From Paenibacillaceae bacterium (GTDB lineage Bacteria > Bacillota > Bacilli > Paenibacillales > Paenibacillaceae), in assembly GCA_004134985.1 (NCBI GenBank), contig REGQ01000003.1, forward strand, positions 249,795 through 313,794: a stretch of DNA of 64,000 bases, read 5' to 3'. This document shows, piece after piece, positions 8,521-17,761 of this stretch. The notes under the pieces are model-generated. The model worked only from the letters and a program-made list of their open reading frames with translations, was not told where the DNA came from and searched no databases. Numbering within the stretch: the first letter of the stretch is position 1; the number at the start of each line of letters is the position of its first letter. The position numbers and the translations under genes were made by a program.

Positions 8521-9000
8521 TCACTTATGGTAAGGTTCCCCCCGATTAATCTTCACTGCCCGATAAACCTGCTCCACCAGAACCAGCCGCATCAATTGAT
8601 GCGGCAGCGTCATCCGCCCGAAGCTCAGCTTCTGGGCTGCGCGGCGCAGCACGGCCGGCGAGAGGCCGTTCGAGCCGCCGATGACGAACACGACGTGGCT
8701 GCTGCCGTACGTCGCCAGCTTGTCCAACTGCGCGGCCAGCTCTTCGCTCGACCACAGCTCGCCGTCCACCGCCAGCGCGATGACATGCGCATCCGGCTTG
8801 ATCTGCGCCAGCAGCCGCTCGCCCTCCCGGTCACGCACTTGCGCTTCCTCCGCCGCGCTCATCGACTCGGGCGCTTTTTCGTCATTGACCTCCGTTAATG
8901 TCAATTTTATATAAGGTCCAAGGCGCTTCGCATACTCTGCTATGCCCTGCACCCAATACTTCTCTTTCAATTTGCCTACTGCCGCAATTTGAATATGCAT
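8521..9000 (-). CDS. rlmH: 23S rRNA (pseudouridine1915-N3)-methyltransferase RlmH
   Basis: 159 residues, the usual size of this SPOUT-class methyltransferase, which methylates pseudouridine 1915 in helix 69 of 23S rRNA on assembled 70S ribosomes. Family signatures are present: [16 protein letters not shown] start, [11 protein letters not shown] (SAM-binding knot region) and the C-terminal [16 protein letters not shown] ... GEPYHK. It is the last conserved gene before the accessory block, matching the usual position of rlmH near the walRK/htrA region in Bacillota. Confidence 0.97.
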   Translation of the reverse strand: MHIQIAAVGKLKEKYWVQGIAEYAKRLGPYIKLTLTEVNDEKAPESMSAAEEAQVRDREGERLLAQIKPDAHVIALAVDGELWSSEELAAQLDKLATYGSSHVVFVIGGSNGLSPAVLRRAAQKLSFGRMTLPHQLMRLVLVEQVYRAVKINRGEPYHK

Positions 9001-9297
9001 TGGCTCTTCATCCCTTCCGTAGCAATCCGCGCATCTCTAGATCTTTTCTTTTTTGCTCCAAATCATACGCTTATTCATGCAAATATTCGCCCGCTTCATC
9101 CCCAAACCTGTCCTAGCAACAGTGCTACAATGCACGCCCCTCGACCAGCTCCGACCCTAAAAACACTTGAAACACCCTTTCCCCCAGTTTGTTAACATTA
9201 ACGTTTTCTAACCAAACCCACCGTTTCAATGCGCGCTCAGCGGTTAAATACATGTCAGGAAGACAAATTCTAATTAACCGAGAGGGGAACGATTAAC

Positions 9298-9513
9298 ATG
9301 AGAACCACGACAGGCAAACGGAAAAAGGTCACTACGCTGCTCACTGCAGTCATGAGTTTATCACTGGTATTCGCTCTTGCCGCTTGCGGTGACAGTGTGG
9401 ATAACACGGGAACAGGCGGCACCAACAATGCCATCACGAATGACGGGGTGGGCACTCCTGACCCTGGCACCGGCACTGATGCTCCACTGGGCGACGCTCC
9501 GGTAGCACCTTAA
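9298..9513 (+). CDS. Small lipoprotein
   Basis: 71 residues. Signal peptide of lipoprotein type: MRTTTGKRKKVTTLL, hydrophobic stretch, lipobox LAAC with the Cys at residue 30. The mature part is a short disordered Gly/Thr/Asn/Pro-rich tail (GTPDPGTGTDAPLGD). GAGGGG precedes the ATG and a strong terminator follows at 9593. Monocistronic and opposite to its neighbours. Likely a membrane-tethered peptide of unknown function. Confidence 0.8.
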   Translation: MRTTTGKRKKVTTLLTAVMSLSLVFALAACGDSVDNTGTGGTNNAITNDGVGTPDPGTGTDAPLGDAPVAP

Positions 9514-9592
9514 GCCTGCCAACGTATATAACGTACTGCTTGATGAATCTTTCAAATGATGTCTGACTTATAGATTCTTCTATCTTGAAGAA

Positions 9593-9631
9593 GAAACCCG
9601 CATTGGGCGCTGCTGCGTCCTTGCGGGTTTC
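9593..9631 (+). terminator. Terminator after the small lipoprotein gene
   Basis: GAAACCCGCA (9593-9602) pairs with TGCGGGTTTC (9622-9631), followed by TTATTT. Confidence 0.75.
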
Positions 9632-9698
9632 TTATTTGCTGCTCTGTAGATTTCCTTGTTTATTGCTGTGTTTCCTCATGTACTGCTCTGCACTGTTG

Positions 9699-9866
9699 TT
9701 ATACGACCAGGAAGACAGCCAATTCATCGCACATCTCGCATTTGACCGGAGGATCCCAGTCTGCGAACTTTGTTTCCCTTAGATCTACGATATCAGGCGC
9801 GTCTTCCAGCTCATCTACAAACTTGTCAATTGCCAATTCCGTATGTTCGCGGCATACACAAAACAT
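9699..9866 (-). CDS. CxxH/CxxC small protein (BA_5709 family)
   Basis: 55 residues from ATG 9866 to TAA 9699: MFCVCREHTELAIDKFVDEL at the start and PPVKCEMCDELAVFLVV at the end. The paired motifs CREH (CxxH) and CEMC (CxxC) define the small zinc-binding-type CxxH/CxxC family found near rlmH and htrA in Bacillus relatives. It sits directly downstream of the htrA-like gene on the same strand (57-base gap). GGAG lies 13 bases upstream of ATG, a longer spacing than usual. Function unknown; metal binding is inferred from the motif. Confidence 0.8.
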   Translation of the reverse strand: MFCVCREHTELAIDKFVDELEDAPDIVDLRETKFADWDPPVKCEMCDELAVFLVV

Positions 9867-9923
9867 CGATTCGTTACAGCTCCATCTCTATACAAGCGCT
9901 GTTCTGCGCTTGTTGTTAAAATA

Positions 9924-11312
9924 TTAACCCTCATCCCCAACTTCTGTCAGCGTCAAGGTCATCGTTTTCTTCTTCCCATCACGGTAATAAGTGATTTCTA
10001 TTTTATCACCGATCGACTTGTTTGTGTACAAGTATTTGCGCAGCTCCATCGTGCTGCCGATCGGCTGGCGGTCCAGGCGCACAATAACATCATTGTATGT
10101 CAGCCCCGCTTTCTTGGCCGGATCGACGGCCTCCAGAACGACTACACCTTGCGTCACATCCGCAGGCAGCGTAAGCAGTTCGTCCTCCTCGGCATCGTTC
10201 TTTTTCTTGTCTCCGTCGTCCTTCCCTTTGTTGCGCTGCATATACTTCTGCTGGGCCAGGAACTTCTCCAGATCAAGGGTGAACACCCCGAGGTAGGGCC
10301 GCTTCACCTTGCCATCGGCAATCAAGCTTCTTACGATCGGCAGGGCATTATGTACCGGAATGGCAAAGCCAACTCCTTCAACCCCATAATCTGCCACTTT
10401 CATGCTGTTAATGCCGACGAGCTTGCCGTTCAAGTCAATGAGCGCCCCGCCGCTGTTGCCCTGGTTAATCGAGGCATCGATCTGAATGACCTCTTGCTCC
10501 CAATCGTAGTTGCCATCCTGATTCAGCGAAATCGGAATGAGCCGATGCGTTTTACTTACAATGCCCATGGTCAGCGAGTCGCGAAGGCCGATCGGATTGC
10601 CAATCGCTATCACCGTCTCCCCGTCCCGCAGTTTGGTAGAATCGCCGATTTCCGCAACGGTATTAATTCCTTTTCCATCTATCTCCAGCACAGCCAAATC
10701 GGTAATTTGATCTTTGCCGATTACTTTGGCTTCGCGGACTTCGCCATTGCCAAGCTCCACCTTCACGACAACCGCTTCATCGATAACATGATAATTCGTT
10801 ATGACTCTAGCTTTGCCGTTTACTTTCTCAAATATAACACCTGATCCGATAGCCGCCTGCTGCAGTTCTCCCTCGCCCTCTTCCTCAGGGAAAAACTCAA
10901 AGTCGTCGGTCTCGGACTCTTCCATGTCCCCTTCTTCCTCATCCCAGTCGAACCATTCAAAGTCATCGAGCCCCATACCTGTCATCTGCTCATTAATGAC
11001 ATTGACTACTGCCGGTCTAATCTTGGCCGCTGCCAGAATAGGTCTTTCGTAAGGATCAACCGTCTGCGTTGGAGCTGCTTCGCTTACGGAACCCTTATGC
11101 CCCGGACTGAATCCGAACACCACGCCGAATAGAAGCACGGTAGCCAGAGCGCTAGCAATCGACGTCACCGACGCGATTCGGATGGCATTCCAGTCACGCG
11201 GGAGACCGCGTGGGAGGCCGCGTGGGAGACCCTTTCCGGTAAATTCGTTTTTCTTCGGGCGTGCACGACGCGAAACCCTTGTGGAATAAAAATCGTCGTC
11301 GAAAATACTCAT
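9924..11312 (-). CDS. htrA: HtrA-like membrane serine protease with PDZ domain (YycK type)
   Basis: 462 residues. Cytoplasmic Arg/Lys-rich N-terminus, one transmembrane segment (about 45-68), S1C trypsin-like protease domain with His175 (NYHVIDEA), Asp205 (ITDLAVLE) and Ser287 (NQGNSGGA), then a C-terminal PDZ (about 350-455; AGLTYNDVIVRLD). Membrane-anchored quality-control protease acting outside the membrane. An unusual acidic, aromatic insertion (about 115-148) precedes the protease core, and the cytoplasmic tail contains a threefold GLPR repeat. Position beside walJ-yycI-yycH-walK-walR matches the WalRK operon of Bacillota. Confidence 0.93.
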   Translation of the reverse strand: MSIFDDDFYSTRVSRRARPKKNEFTGKGLPRGLPRGLPRDWNAIRIASVTSIASALATVLLFGVVFGFSPGHKGSVSEAAPTQTVDPYERPILAAAKIRPAVVNVINEQMTGMGLDDFEWFDWDEEEGDMEESETDDFEFFPEEEGEGELQQAAIGSGVIFEKVNGKARVITNYHVIDEAVVVKVELGNGEVREAKVIGKDQITDLAVLEIDGKGINTVAEIGDSTKLRDGETVIAIGNPIGLRDSLTMGIVSKTHRLIPISLNQDGNYDWEQEVIQIDASINQGNSGGALIDLNGKLVGINSMKVADYGVEGVGFAIPVHNALPIVRSLIADGKVKRPYLGVFTLDLEKFLAQQKYMQRNKGKDDGDKKKNDAEEDELLTLPADVTQGVVVLEAVDPAKKAGLTYNDVIVRLDRQPIGSTMELRKYLYTNKSIGDKIEITYYRDGKKKTMTLTLTEVGDEG

Positions 11313-11440
11313 GCGTTATCGCTCCTCTCAACACGCCGTTTCGGGCATCAAGACTTTTGGGAATTTGGAATGATTTCAAAAGATTGGACTACAATGATAA
11401 TAGGATATATTCATCTGAATTACTATAGGGAGCGATGATC

Positions 11441-11659
11441 ATGAAACAAGTACCATTTTCCATTCTGGACCACGTTAATCTTGGAGCCTCAGTCGCCGAT
11501 CTAAAAACCGATCACTATCGCACTTTGCTGTCACTGAGCGCTGTCATTGATCTGCTCGTTTCCAAAGGGTTGCTTACGCAGGACGAGCTTGCCACAACCA
11601 TTCGCCAACTTGATCAGGAGCATGAGCCTCGTCTATCTCCGCCTGACTTCATCCCATAA
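11441..11659 (+). CDS. Small conserved hypothetical protein
   Basis: 72 residues if started at ATG 11441 (MKQVPFSILDHVN), chosen because AGGGAG lies eight bases upstream; ATG 11435 is too close. Helical protein with LLVSKGLLTQDELATTIRQL, reminiscent of short helical modules but not assignable. Convergent with walJ, its 3' end overlapping the walJ 3' end by 27 bp on the opposite strand. Confidence 0.65.
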   Translation: MKQVPFSILDHVNLGASVADLKTDHYRTLLSLSAVIDLLVSKGLLTQDELATTIRQLDQEHEPRLSPPDFIP

Positions 11660-12451
11660 TGTGGGGCGGTCATAGTAGGTTTCCATCAAGGAAAACTCAT
11701 CCTTCTTAAAGAAGAATCCGTTGTTCTCTAATACTTTATTCACGGTAAGCTTGGCTAAATCCATCTGATTGTGATCTCGGCTCAAATGGGCCAAATAAAC
11801 GCGCTGCGTCCGGTCTGTCAGCAGTTCACAGAGGGCATCGCCCGCCGCTTCGTTGGACAGATGGCCGATATCGCTCAAAATGCGGCGCTTGATGTTCCAT
11901 GGATACCGCCCGACCCGCAGCATGTCCACATCATGATTCGATTCCAACACCAGCACATCCGAATGAATGACCTGCTGTCTGACTTTCTCGCTCATGTAGC
12001 CCAAATCGGTTACAAGACTCAGCTTGCTCTCGCCATTGTAGAAGCAATAGCCGACCGGCTCCGCGGCATCATGGGAGATGGCATAGGACTCTACCCTCAT
12101 CTCTCCCAGCATCCCGCCGAAAGTGACAGCAGATCCCGTTTCCATAATCATCCGCTTGTCGGCTTCGATCTTTCCTACATGCTTATGCATATTCTCCCAG
12201 GTCGCTTCATTAGCGTAGATGGGAAGCTCGTATTTGCGGGCAATGGCGCCCAGCCCCTTAATATGATCGGAATGCTCATGCGTAACTAGAATCGCATCCA
12301 GCTCATGTCCCGACACATCACGTTCCTTCATCAACTCTTCCAACTTCTTGGCGCTTAAGCCGGCATCGACAAGCACTGTCGCATTCTCCGACTGCACGAT
12401 GGTCGCATTGCCTGTCGAACCGCTCGCCAATACTGTAAATCGAAGTCCCAT
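11633..12451 (-). CDS. walJ: Metallo-beta-lactamase fold exonuclease-like protein WalJ (YycJ)
   Basis: 272 residues. The metal-binding motif THEHSDHIKG and later His/Asp residues (DLGY, HLSRDHN) define the MBL fold. WalJ/YycJ is part of the walRK operon and in Bacillota is linked to coordinating cell division or mismatch-repair functions with replication. Follows yycI by 22 bases. Length and neighbourhood are standard. Confidence 0.93.
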   Translation of the reverse strand: MGLRFTVLASGSTGNATIVQSENATVLVDAGLSAKKLEELMKERDVSGHELDAILVTHEHSDHIKGLGAIARKYELPIYANEATWENMHKHVGKIEADKRMIMETGSAVTFGGMLGEMRVESYAISHDAAEPVGYCFYNGESKLSLVTDLGYMSEKVRQQVIHSDVLVLESNHDVDMLRVGRYPWNIKRRILSDIGHLSNEAAGDALCELLTDRTQRVYLAHLSRDHNQMDLAKLTVNKVLENNGFFFKKDEFSLMETYYDRPTLWDEVRRR

Positions 12452-12473
12452 ATCCCCACTTGCCTTCCTTCTG

Positions 12474-13232
12474 CTACTCGCCTTCTTCCACCGAAAGCGC
12501 CGTATCGCTTTCCTCTGTCACAACCTCGCCGCTGATGGCATCAATGTAAATTTCCCGATCCTCCAGCACTACACGCCAGGAGGGCGCTGATACCTGCGAT
12601 TTCGAATCAAACAATTGACCCTTATAGCCGAGCCGAATTTCCTTAATCACAGCATCTGGCTGCAAATTGCGTTCAATAAGATTGCCAACTGCCTTCGAGG
12701 CCGACAGCACGGATTGCTCCTTGTTCTGCCCCGGCTGGATCTGCTCGGCCAGGTACTGCTTGTACGCATAAATTTTCTGATTGCTGGAGTACAGCTCCAG
12801 CGTCACATCGAACATGGGCAAACCCTCGACCATTCGGTAAAGTACAAACACGCGGTCCGTACTCATCGCAGGATCGAATTCATATTCCTCCAGTGAAGGG
12901 ATCACATCCCCTAACCCATCTAGCAATTCCTTCTTCGAGAAAAAAATAATACGGCTGTCCACCGGCTGATCAAGCTTTTGCAGTTCGGCCGTTCCACGGT
13001 CAATGGTAAACCGATAAGTCAAATCCTGCAGCTCCGGCGTTTCTGCCGGCAGCTTGGCCTGCAGCCGAATGTTCCGTTCCTGCATAATGCTGTTTATTTC
13101 CGGAGGGAGGTTTGTGAGGTCCACATTCATATTCAGCCGCTCCCGCAAATCCAGCCACAATTGATATCCTAATACAATATTGAGCATAAGAAATGCAAAA
13201 ATCAGCACGCTTTTCGCGCGGCCCCAATCCAT
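12474..13232 (-). CDS. yycI: Two-component system regulatory protein YycI
   Basis: 252 residues. One N-terminal transmembrane helix (MDWGRAKSVLIFAFLMLNIV) and an extracellular domain. YycI and YycH form a complex with WalK at the membrane and modulate its activity. GGAGG precedes the ATG. The C-terminus (VVLEDREIYIDAISGEVV) matches the YycI/YpeB-like fold. Confidence 0.92.
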   Translation of the reverse strand: MDWGRAKSVLIFAFLMLNIVLGYQLWLDLRERLNMNVDLTNLPPEINSIMQERNIRLQAKLPAETPELQDLTYRFTIDRGTAELQKLDQPVDSRIIFFSKKELLDGLGDVIPSLEEYEFDPAMSTDRVFVLYRMVEGLPMFDVTLELYSSNQKIYAYKQYLAEQIQPGQNKEQSVLSASKAVGNLIERNLQPDAVIKEIRLGYKGQLFDSKSQVSAPSWRVVLEDREIYIDAISGEVVTEESDTALSVEEGE

Positions 13233-13270
13233 CCTCTCACCTCCAGTTTACAGCTTGACTGGCTCTGCGG

Positions 13271-15013
13271 TCATAAGTCCAAACTCCCATTTCCCGCCTG
13301 GTCCTCATGGCCGCTTTCGCCAGCATCCGCGTTTGCGCTTGATTCTTCATTCGACTTATCCGCTGGCTTCGAAGGAAGCCCTTGATCTTGGTCCTGTTCC
13401 GGATTTGGTGCCCCATCGTCGGGACTGGCCTCAGCGTCTCGCACCAGATCAGCGTTCGCTTCATCTTCTTCCCCTGTATCTAGAATCAGGTCTGTGTTCG
13501 GGCCTGTTGCAGCATCCGAATCGAGCGCCTGATCTTCGCTATCAGCAGCATTCTGGTCAGTCCTTGAAATGGTGTTTCCGCCTATTGTGCCGTTCGACGC
13601 TGTATTGCCGCCTGTTTCCCTATCTCCTTCGACATTGTCCGCATCATTCTCCTCGCCCCGCCCTGCTTCCTCCGTCAGGTCATTGGCCGCGGGTACCGCA
13701 TCGTCAGGAATAACAGTACCCGCTGGCAGCGCCCGCATCAGCGTCTCGATTGTGCCGTCCCGCAGTCGCACCGCCCAGACAGGGGTGAGCCGTATCTCCT
13801 CTTCACTAGCCAGCGACGACTCCAGCGCAGGGAACAGTGTCTTGACCTCGACTCGGCGGTCATAGTTGGCCAGTGCATCTTCCAGCGCTTTGCCGCCTGG
13901 CAGATAACGGACGACCTTCGTGTCGGCAAGCTCGCCGAGCGTCACCAATGAGCGCTCATACTCCGCAATAACCCCTTGCTGCAGCACAAGCCTCATGTCG
14001 CCAAACCGGAAGCTGGGATAGGATACGATGGGCAGCGAGTTGAAGTATTGCCTGAACACGACAAGCCTTCCCCGCTCCAATTCCCCAGGATTAACAAAAT
14101 GATGGGTGCCGTCCCAGCCGCCATGGTCATTGACGAACTGAATGGCTGCGTAGACGTTGTCACTCAAGTTATTTGGGCTGCTTGCTGAAGATACGGGATT
14201 TGTGTACCTAACCCATTGCCCCCCTTGCTCAACCTCTAATCCGCGCTTGCCATCGGTATAAATCTGCGTGCCGCTCCGATCCTCAATTGCACGGGTGCTC
14301 CCTGCATTAAAGAACAAATTGCGCTGCATCTGCTCTGGGGTATACGTATTGAACCCGACGGTCACCTCAACCGCCTGCAGCGGCTTGTCCGGCAAGTACA
14401 GCCGTCCATCTGCTGTGCTGTAAGGGGTCAAGTACGCTCCGAAGCCGACATATTCCTGCACATCACTGATCGTCAGATCCGCCCGCATCGACTCATAAGC
14501 CGTGTCTCCATCGGAACTGAAGAAGTAGACCTTCACTTCCTCGCGCTCTTCCATTCTGAAAATCCAGATGCGGTCGATCGTATCCTCCATAAACTGGAGA
14601 TCGCCTTCCAATTTCAAAACCTTCTGCAGCAGCTCAACTGGCATTCCATTGTCAAACCGCAGCTCCACGCCCGTGTTGCTGTTCCGAACCTCATTCCAGT
14701 TAAAGGCGTTCAAACTGTTGCGCTGAAAACCTTTAAATTCCCTGCTTTTCAACTTATCGAAAATGCGGTCATAAAATTCTGTACCCGGATACAGCAGCGT
14801 GTGCTTGCCATTCCCGAAATGCAAAATCATATCCATGGGAAATATGACATTTTCAACCTTTTCCTCCGGACCCATCTTCTCTGTCTGCACATAGTCCTGT
14901 TCAGAGGAAATCGTCTTGCTTAGACTAGGGAAACTGTACGCCAGAAAATAGCTTTGCAGCAAACTGAGCGCAACCAGCACGACCAGCACGGTTGTTTTCA
15001 CCTTGTCCATCAT
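13271..15013 (-). CDS. yycH: WalK-regulating protein YycH with long acidic tail
   Basis: 580 residues from ATG 15013 (ATGATGGACAAGG), which overlaps the walK stop as ATGA and has GGAAGGGGGG upstream; a longer frame reaches 15076 but lies inside walK. N-terminal membrane helix ([20 protein letters not shown]), then the extracellular YycH domains. About 150 C-terminal residues are low-complexity, rich in Asp, Glu, Asn, Gly and Ala (e.g. GEENDADNVEGDRETGG). B. subtilis YycH is about 455 residues, so the tail is an extension. Confidence 0.93.
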   Translation of the reverse strand: MMDKVKTTVLVVLVALSLLQSYFLAYSFPSLSKTISSEQDYVQTEKMGPEEKVENVIFPMDMILHFGNGKHTLLYPGTEFYDRIFDKLKSREFKGFQRNSLNAFNWNEVRNSNTGVELRFDNGMPVELLQKVLKLEGDLQFMEDTIDRIWIFRMEEREEVKVYFFSSDGDTAYESMRADLTISDVQEYVGFGAYLTPYSTADGRLYLPDKPLQAVEVTVGFNTYTPEQMQRNLFFNAGSTRAIEDRSGTQIYTDGKRGLEVEQGGQWVRYTNPVSSASSPNNLSDNVYAAIQFVNDHGGWDGTHHFVNPGELERGRLVVFRQYFNSLPIVSYPSFRFGDMRLVLQQGVIAEYERSLVTLGELADTKVVRYLPGGKALEDALANYDRRVEVKTLFPALESSLASEEEIRLTPVWAVRLRDGTIETLMRALPAGTVIPDDAVPAANDLTEEAGRGEENDADNVEGDRETGGNTASNGTIGGNTISRTDQNAADSEDQALDSDAATGPNTDLILDTGEEDEANADLVRDAEASPDDGAPNPEQDQDQGLPSKPADKSNEESSANADAGESGHEDQAGNGSLDL

Positions 15014-16848
15014 GCCGATTCCCCCCCTTCCTGCAGGTCCGGCAGCGTGAATGTGACTGTTGTTCCTTCGTTCCATTCCGATTCCAGCGCAATGGCGCCG
15101 CCATGCGCCTTAATAATTTCCCGGGCAATGGACAATCCGAGCCCCGTGCCGCCCATATTGCGCGACCGGGCTTTGTCCACCCGATAGAAACGTTCAAAAA
15201 TCCGATTGAGGTCTTTCTGCGGGATTCCGATCCCTGTATCTCTCACACTGATGGCTATCGATACCGCGTCCGGCTTGCGTGCCGCAATTTCAATCTTGCC
15301 GCCATCCATCGTATATTTGATCGCATTGGAAACGAGATTATCGAGCACCTGATCAATTTGGTCACGGTCAAGCCAGATCGAGCGGATGCCGGACTCCACG
15401 CGTACGGTCGCGGTGATCGCTTTCTGCCGCAGCTGGAATGAAAACCGGTCAGCCACCTCGTCCAGCATGTCCGGAATGCTGGTTGATTGCCGGCGCAGTA
15501 TTGCCTGGCTGGAATCCAGCCGGGACAGATGCAGCAGATCGGTCACGAGCCGGATCATCCGCTCCGTTTCGTTGCGGATAACGCCGACGAAGCGATCTCC
15601 CAGCTCAGGGTCCTGCATGGCCCCATCGTCCAGTGCTTCTGCGTAGCTCTTGATCGTGGTGAGCGGCGTCCGCAGCTCATGGGAGACATTCGCCACAAAC
15701 TCACGGCGGGACTGCTCCAGCTTCTCCTGCTCGGTAACATCCTGCAGCACGGCGATCGTCCATGCTGCCGTCATATCCCGGCGGTAGATCGGGGTGAAGG
15801 TGACACGCATAATCTCTTCACTCTCATCCTTCTCAACCGCTTCCTTGCGGATGACAATCGCATGCTCCACACCATGCAGCAGCTTCTGTACCTGCGCCTC
15901 CTGCAAGCCCAGCAGCTCGCTCAGCATCGAGCCCTCTCCCTCGCGCTTGATCCCCAGCATTTCACGCGCCCGATGGTTGGTCATCATGACGATATTGTGC
16001 TCGTCCGCCGCTACAACGCCATCGCTCATATTGGCGAGAATGGAAGAAAGCTTCTCCTTCTCCTCCTCATTGGCGGACAAGGCCTCCTGCAGCCGATTCG
16101 TCATATTGTTGAACGCATCGCTGAGCTGGCCAATCTCATCGTCCCCATGAACCGGCACCTGCTGGTTGAACTTGCCTTCCGCCACAGCTGTCGCCTGTCT
16201 GGTCAGCATCTTGATCGGGTTCGTAATCGTATGGGCGAGCAGTACCGCAAGCACCCCGGTCAAGCCAAGCGCAATCAGCATCCCGGAGACAAAGATCCGG
16301 TTGACGCGATTCACCGTCTCATTCACTTCATTCATCGAAGCAATAATATAGACAGCGCCAACGATCTTATCCTGATAATAGGCGGGCTTCGCGATAACCT
16401 TCTTGCGCTCATTGTCTTCCCCGACAATCATTTCTTCATTGTCGCGGATACCCTGCAGCGCTCTGCTCACGGCCAGCGTCGTATTCTTCCTGCCGATATA
16501 CCATTGATGGGATTGAACCGATGTCGTCAGCACCTTGCCGCTGGCATCTACCACTTGTATTTCCGCCTCATTGATACTGAACAGCGTACTGACCATCTCG
16601 CGCAAGTCTGCTATCGTCTGCTCGTCGACAGCGTTGGAATTTTGCGAGCTCGGGGACAGCGTCTGCTCCACAAACTTGGTCAGAATATTGGCTTGTTCAT
16701 TTAAATTGTTCGTGAACGAAGCCATCAGCGATGTCTTCATCGTCGTAATGAAATAAACCCCGATCAACTGTATCGCAATGAGGATCAGCAGCACGTAAAT
16801 AATAATCAGCTTGACCTGAATCGTGCGGAAGATCCGTGCGCCCTTCAT
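15010..16848 (-). CDS. walK: Sensor histidine kinase WalK (YycG)
   Basis: 612 residues. TM1 (about 10-30), extracellular sensor domain (about 31-180), TM2 (about 183-205), HAMP (about 205-258), PAS (about 265-375), HisKA with the phosphoacceptor in [20 protein letters not shown], and HATPase with N box ([11 protein letters not shown]), G1 (DTGIGIP) and G2 ([10 protein letters not shown]). Controls cell-wall metabolism through WalR. Start ATG 16848 overlaps the walR stop; the stop overlaps yycH by 4 bp. Essential kinase in most Bacillota. Confidence 0.97.
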   Translation of the reverse strand: MKGARIFRTIQVKLIIIYVLLILIAIQLIGVYFITTMKTSLMASFTNNLNEQANILTKFVEQTLSPSSQNSNAVDEQTIADLREMVSTLFSINEAEIQVVDASGKVLTTSVQSHQWYIGRKNTTLAVSRALQGIRDNEEMIVGEDNERKKVIAKPAYYQDKIVGAVYIIASMNEVNETVNRVNRIFVSGMLIALGLTGVLAVLLAHTITNPIKMLTRQATAVAEGKFNQQVPVHGDDEIGQLSDAFNNMTNRLQEALSANEEEKEKLSSILANMSDGVVAADEHNIVMMTNHRAREMLGIKREGEGSMLSELLGLQEAQVQKLLHGVEHAIVIRKEAVEKDESEEIMRVTFTPIYRRDMTAAWTIAVLQDVTEQEKLEQSRREFVANVSHELRTPLTTIKSYAEALDDGAMQDPELGDRFVGVIRNETERMIRLVTDLLHLSRLDSSQAILRRQSTSIPDMLDEVADRFSFQLRQKAITATVRVESGIRSIWLDRDQIDQVLDNLVSNAIKYTMDGGKIEIAARKPDAVSIAISVRDTGIGIPQKDLNRIFERFYRVDKARSRNMGGTGLGLSIAREIIKAHGGAIALESEWNEGTTVTFTLPDLQEGGESA

Positions 16849-17597
16849 CCGGTGCCGAAGCCTCCTGACTTCGGATTGCGCATCAGATACCCAAGACCGC
16901 GTCTGGTCAAAATATACTCCGGACGACTTGGATCATCTTCGATCTTCTCACGCAGCCTGCGGATGGTTACATCGACTGTCCGCACATCGCCGAAGTACTC
17001 AAACCCCCACACTGCCTGCAGCAAATGCTCGCGAGTCATCACTTTGCCATTGTTGCGCGCCAAATAGTATACGAGCTCATACTCCCGATGCGTCAGGTCA
17101 AGCGGCTCCCCGTCCTTATACACTACATACATATCTGTATCAATAAAAAGGTTGAAAATCTTCAAGCCCTGTTGTTCCGCTTCACGTTCAACATGTTCAT
17201 GGTCGCCGCCTGCCAATACCGCTGCGGCCGTTTTCTGCTGTCTGCGCAAATGCGCTTTGACACGGGCCAGCAGTTCCCGCGTGCTGAATGGTTTGGTTAC
17301 ATAATCATCTGCACCAAGTTCCAATCCGAGCACCTTGTCCAGTTCGGTATCTTTGGCCGTCAGCATAATGATCGGCGTCTGAAGCCGGGTACGCACCTCG
17401 CGGCACACATCCATCCCGTCTTTAACCGGTAGCATCAGGTCCAGCAGGATCAAATCCGGCTGCTCCTGAAAGGCCAGTTCCACTGCCGTACCGCCGTCAA
17501 ACGCACAGATGACCTGGTGGCCTTCCTTCTCTAAATTAAACTTAATAATATCTGCAATTGGCTGTTCATCGTCTACAACAAGAATTTTACCGTGCAT
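16845..17597 (-). CDS. walR: Response regulator WalR (YycF)
   Basis: 250 residues from ATG 17597 ([18 protein letters not shown]), chosen over an in-frame upstream start because GGCGGTGA lies directly before it. Receiver domain with acidic pocket (VVDDE), phosphoacceptor Asp in [13 protein letters not shown] and Lys in YVTKPFS, then an OmpR-type winged helix (about 150-245; [20 protein letters not shown]). A roughly 35-residue linker separates the two domains. First gene of the walRK-yycHI-walJ operon. Confidence 0.97.
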   Translation of the reverse strand: MHGKILVVDDEQPIADIIKFNLEKEGHQVICAFDGGTAVELAFQEQPDLILLDLMLPVKDGMDVCREVRTRLQTPIIMLTAKDTELDKVLGLELGADDYVTKPFSTRELLARVKAHLRRQQKTAAAVLAGGDHEHVEREAEQQGLKIFNLFIDTDMYVVYKDGEPLDLTHREYELVYYLARNNGKVMTREHLLQAVWGFEYFGDVRTVDVTIRRLREKIEDDPSRPEYILTRRGLGYLMRNPKSGGFGTG

Positions 17598-17761
17598 CAA
17601 TTCACCGCCCGTCACTTGTCCTGTTTTCCTAGCTTTATTCTACCATACTTTCAGCAAAAAGAGCACTGACGCAGCCCTTCGTTGCCCCAATGCTCCCCCT
17701 TTATTATCAGCCTTTATCCTACTGTCAAAAGCCTATCGCACAATGCCAGCTGATAGATAAA

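Noticed and set aside
8527..8914. Several overlapping frames across rlmH
   Set aside because: GC-rich third positions of rlmH keep other frames open; only the minus-strand 159-residue frame matches a family.
9843..10844. 333-residue open frame opposite the htrA-like gene
   Set aside because: Shadow frame covering the protease domain; the minus-strand gene has full catalytic motifs.
15487..16704. 405-residue open frame opposite walK
   Set aside because: Shadow of the histidine kinase; no ribosome site and no recognisable domain.
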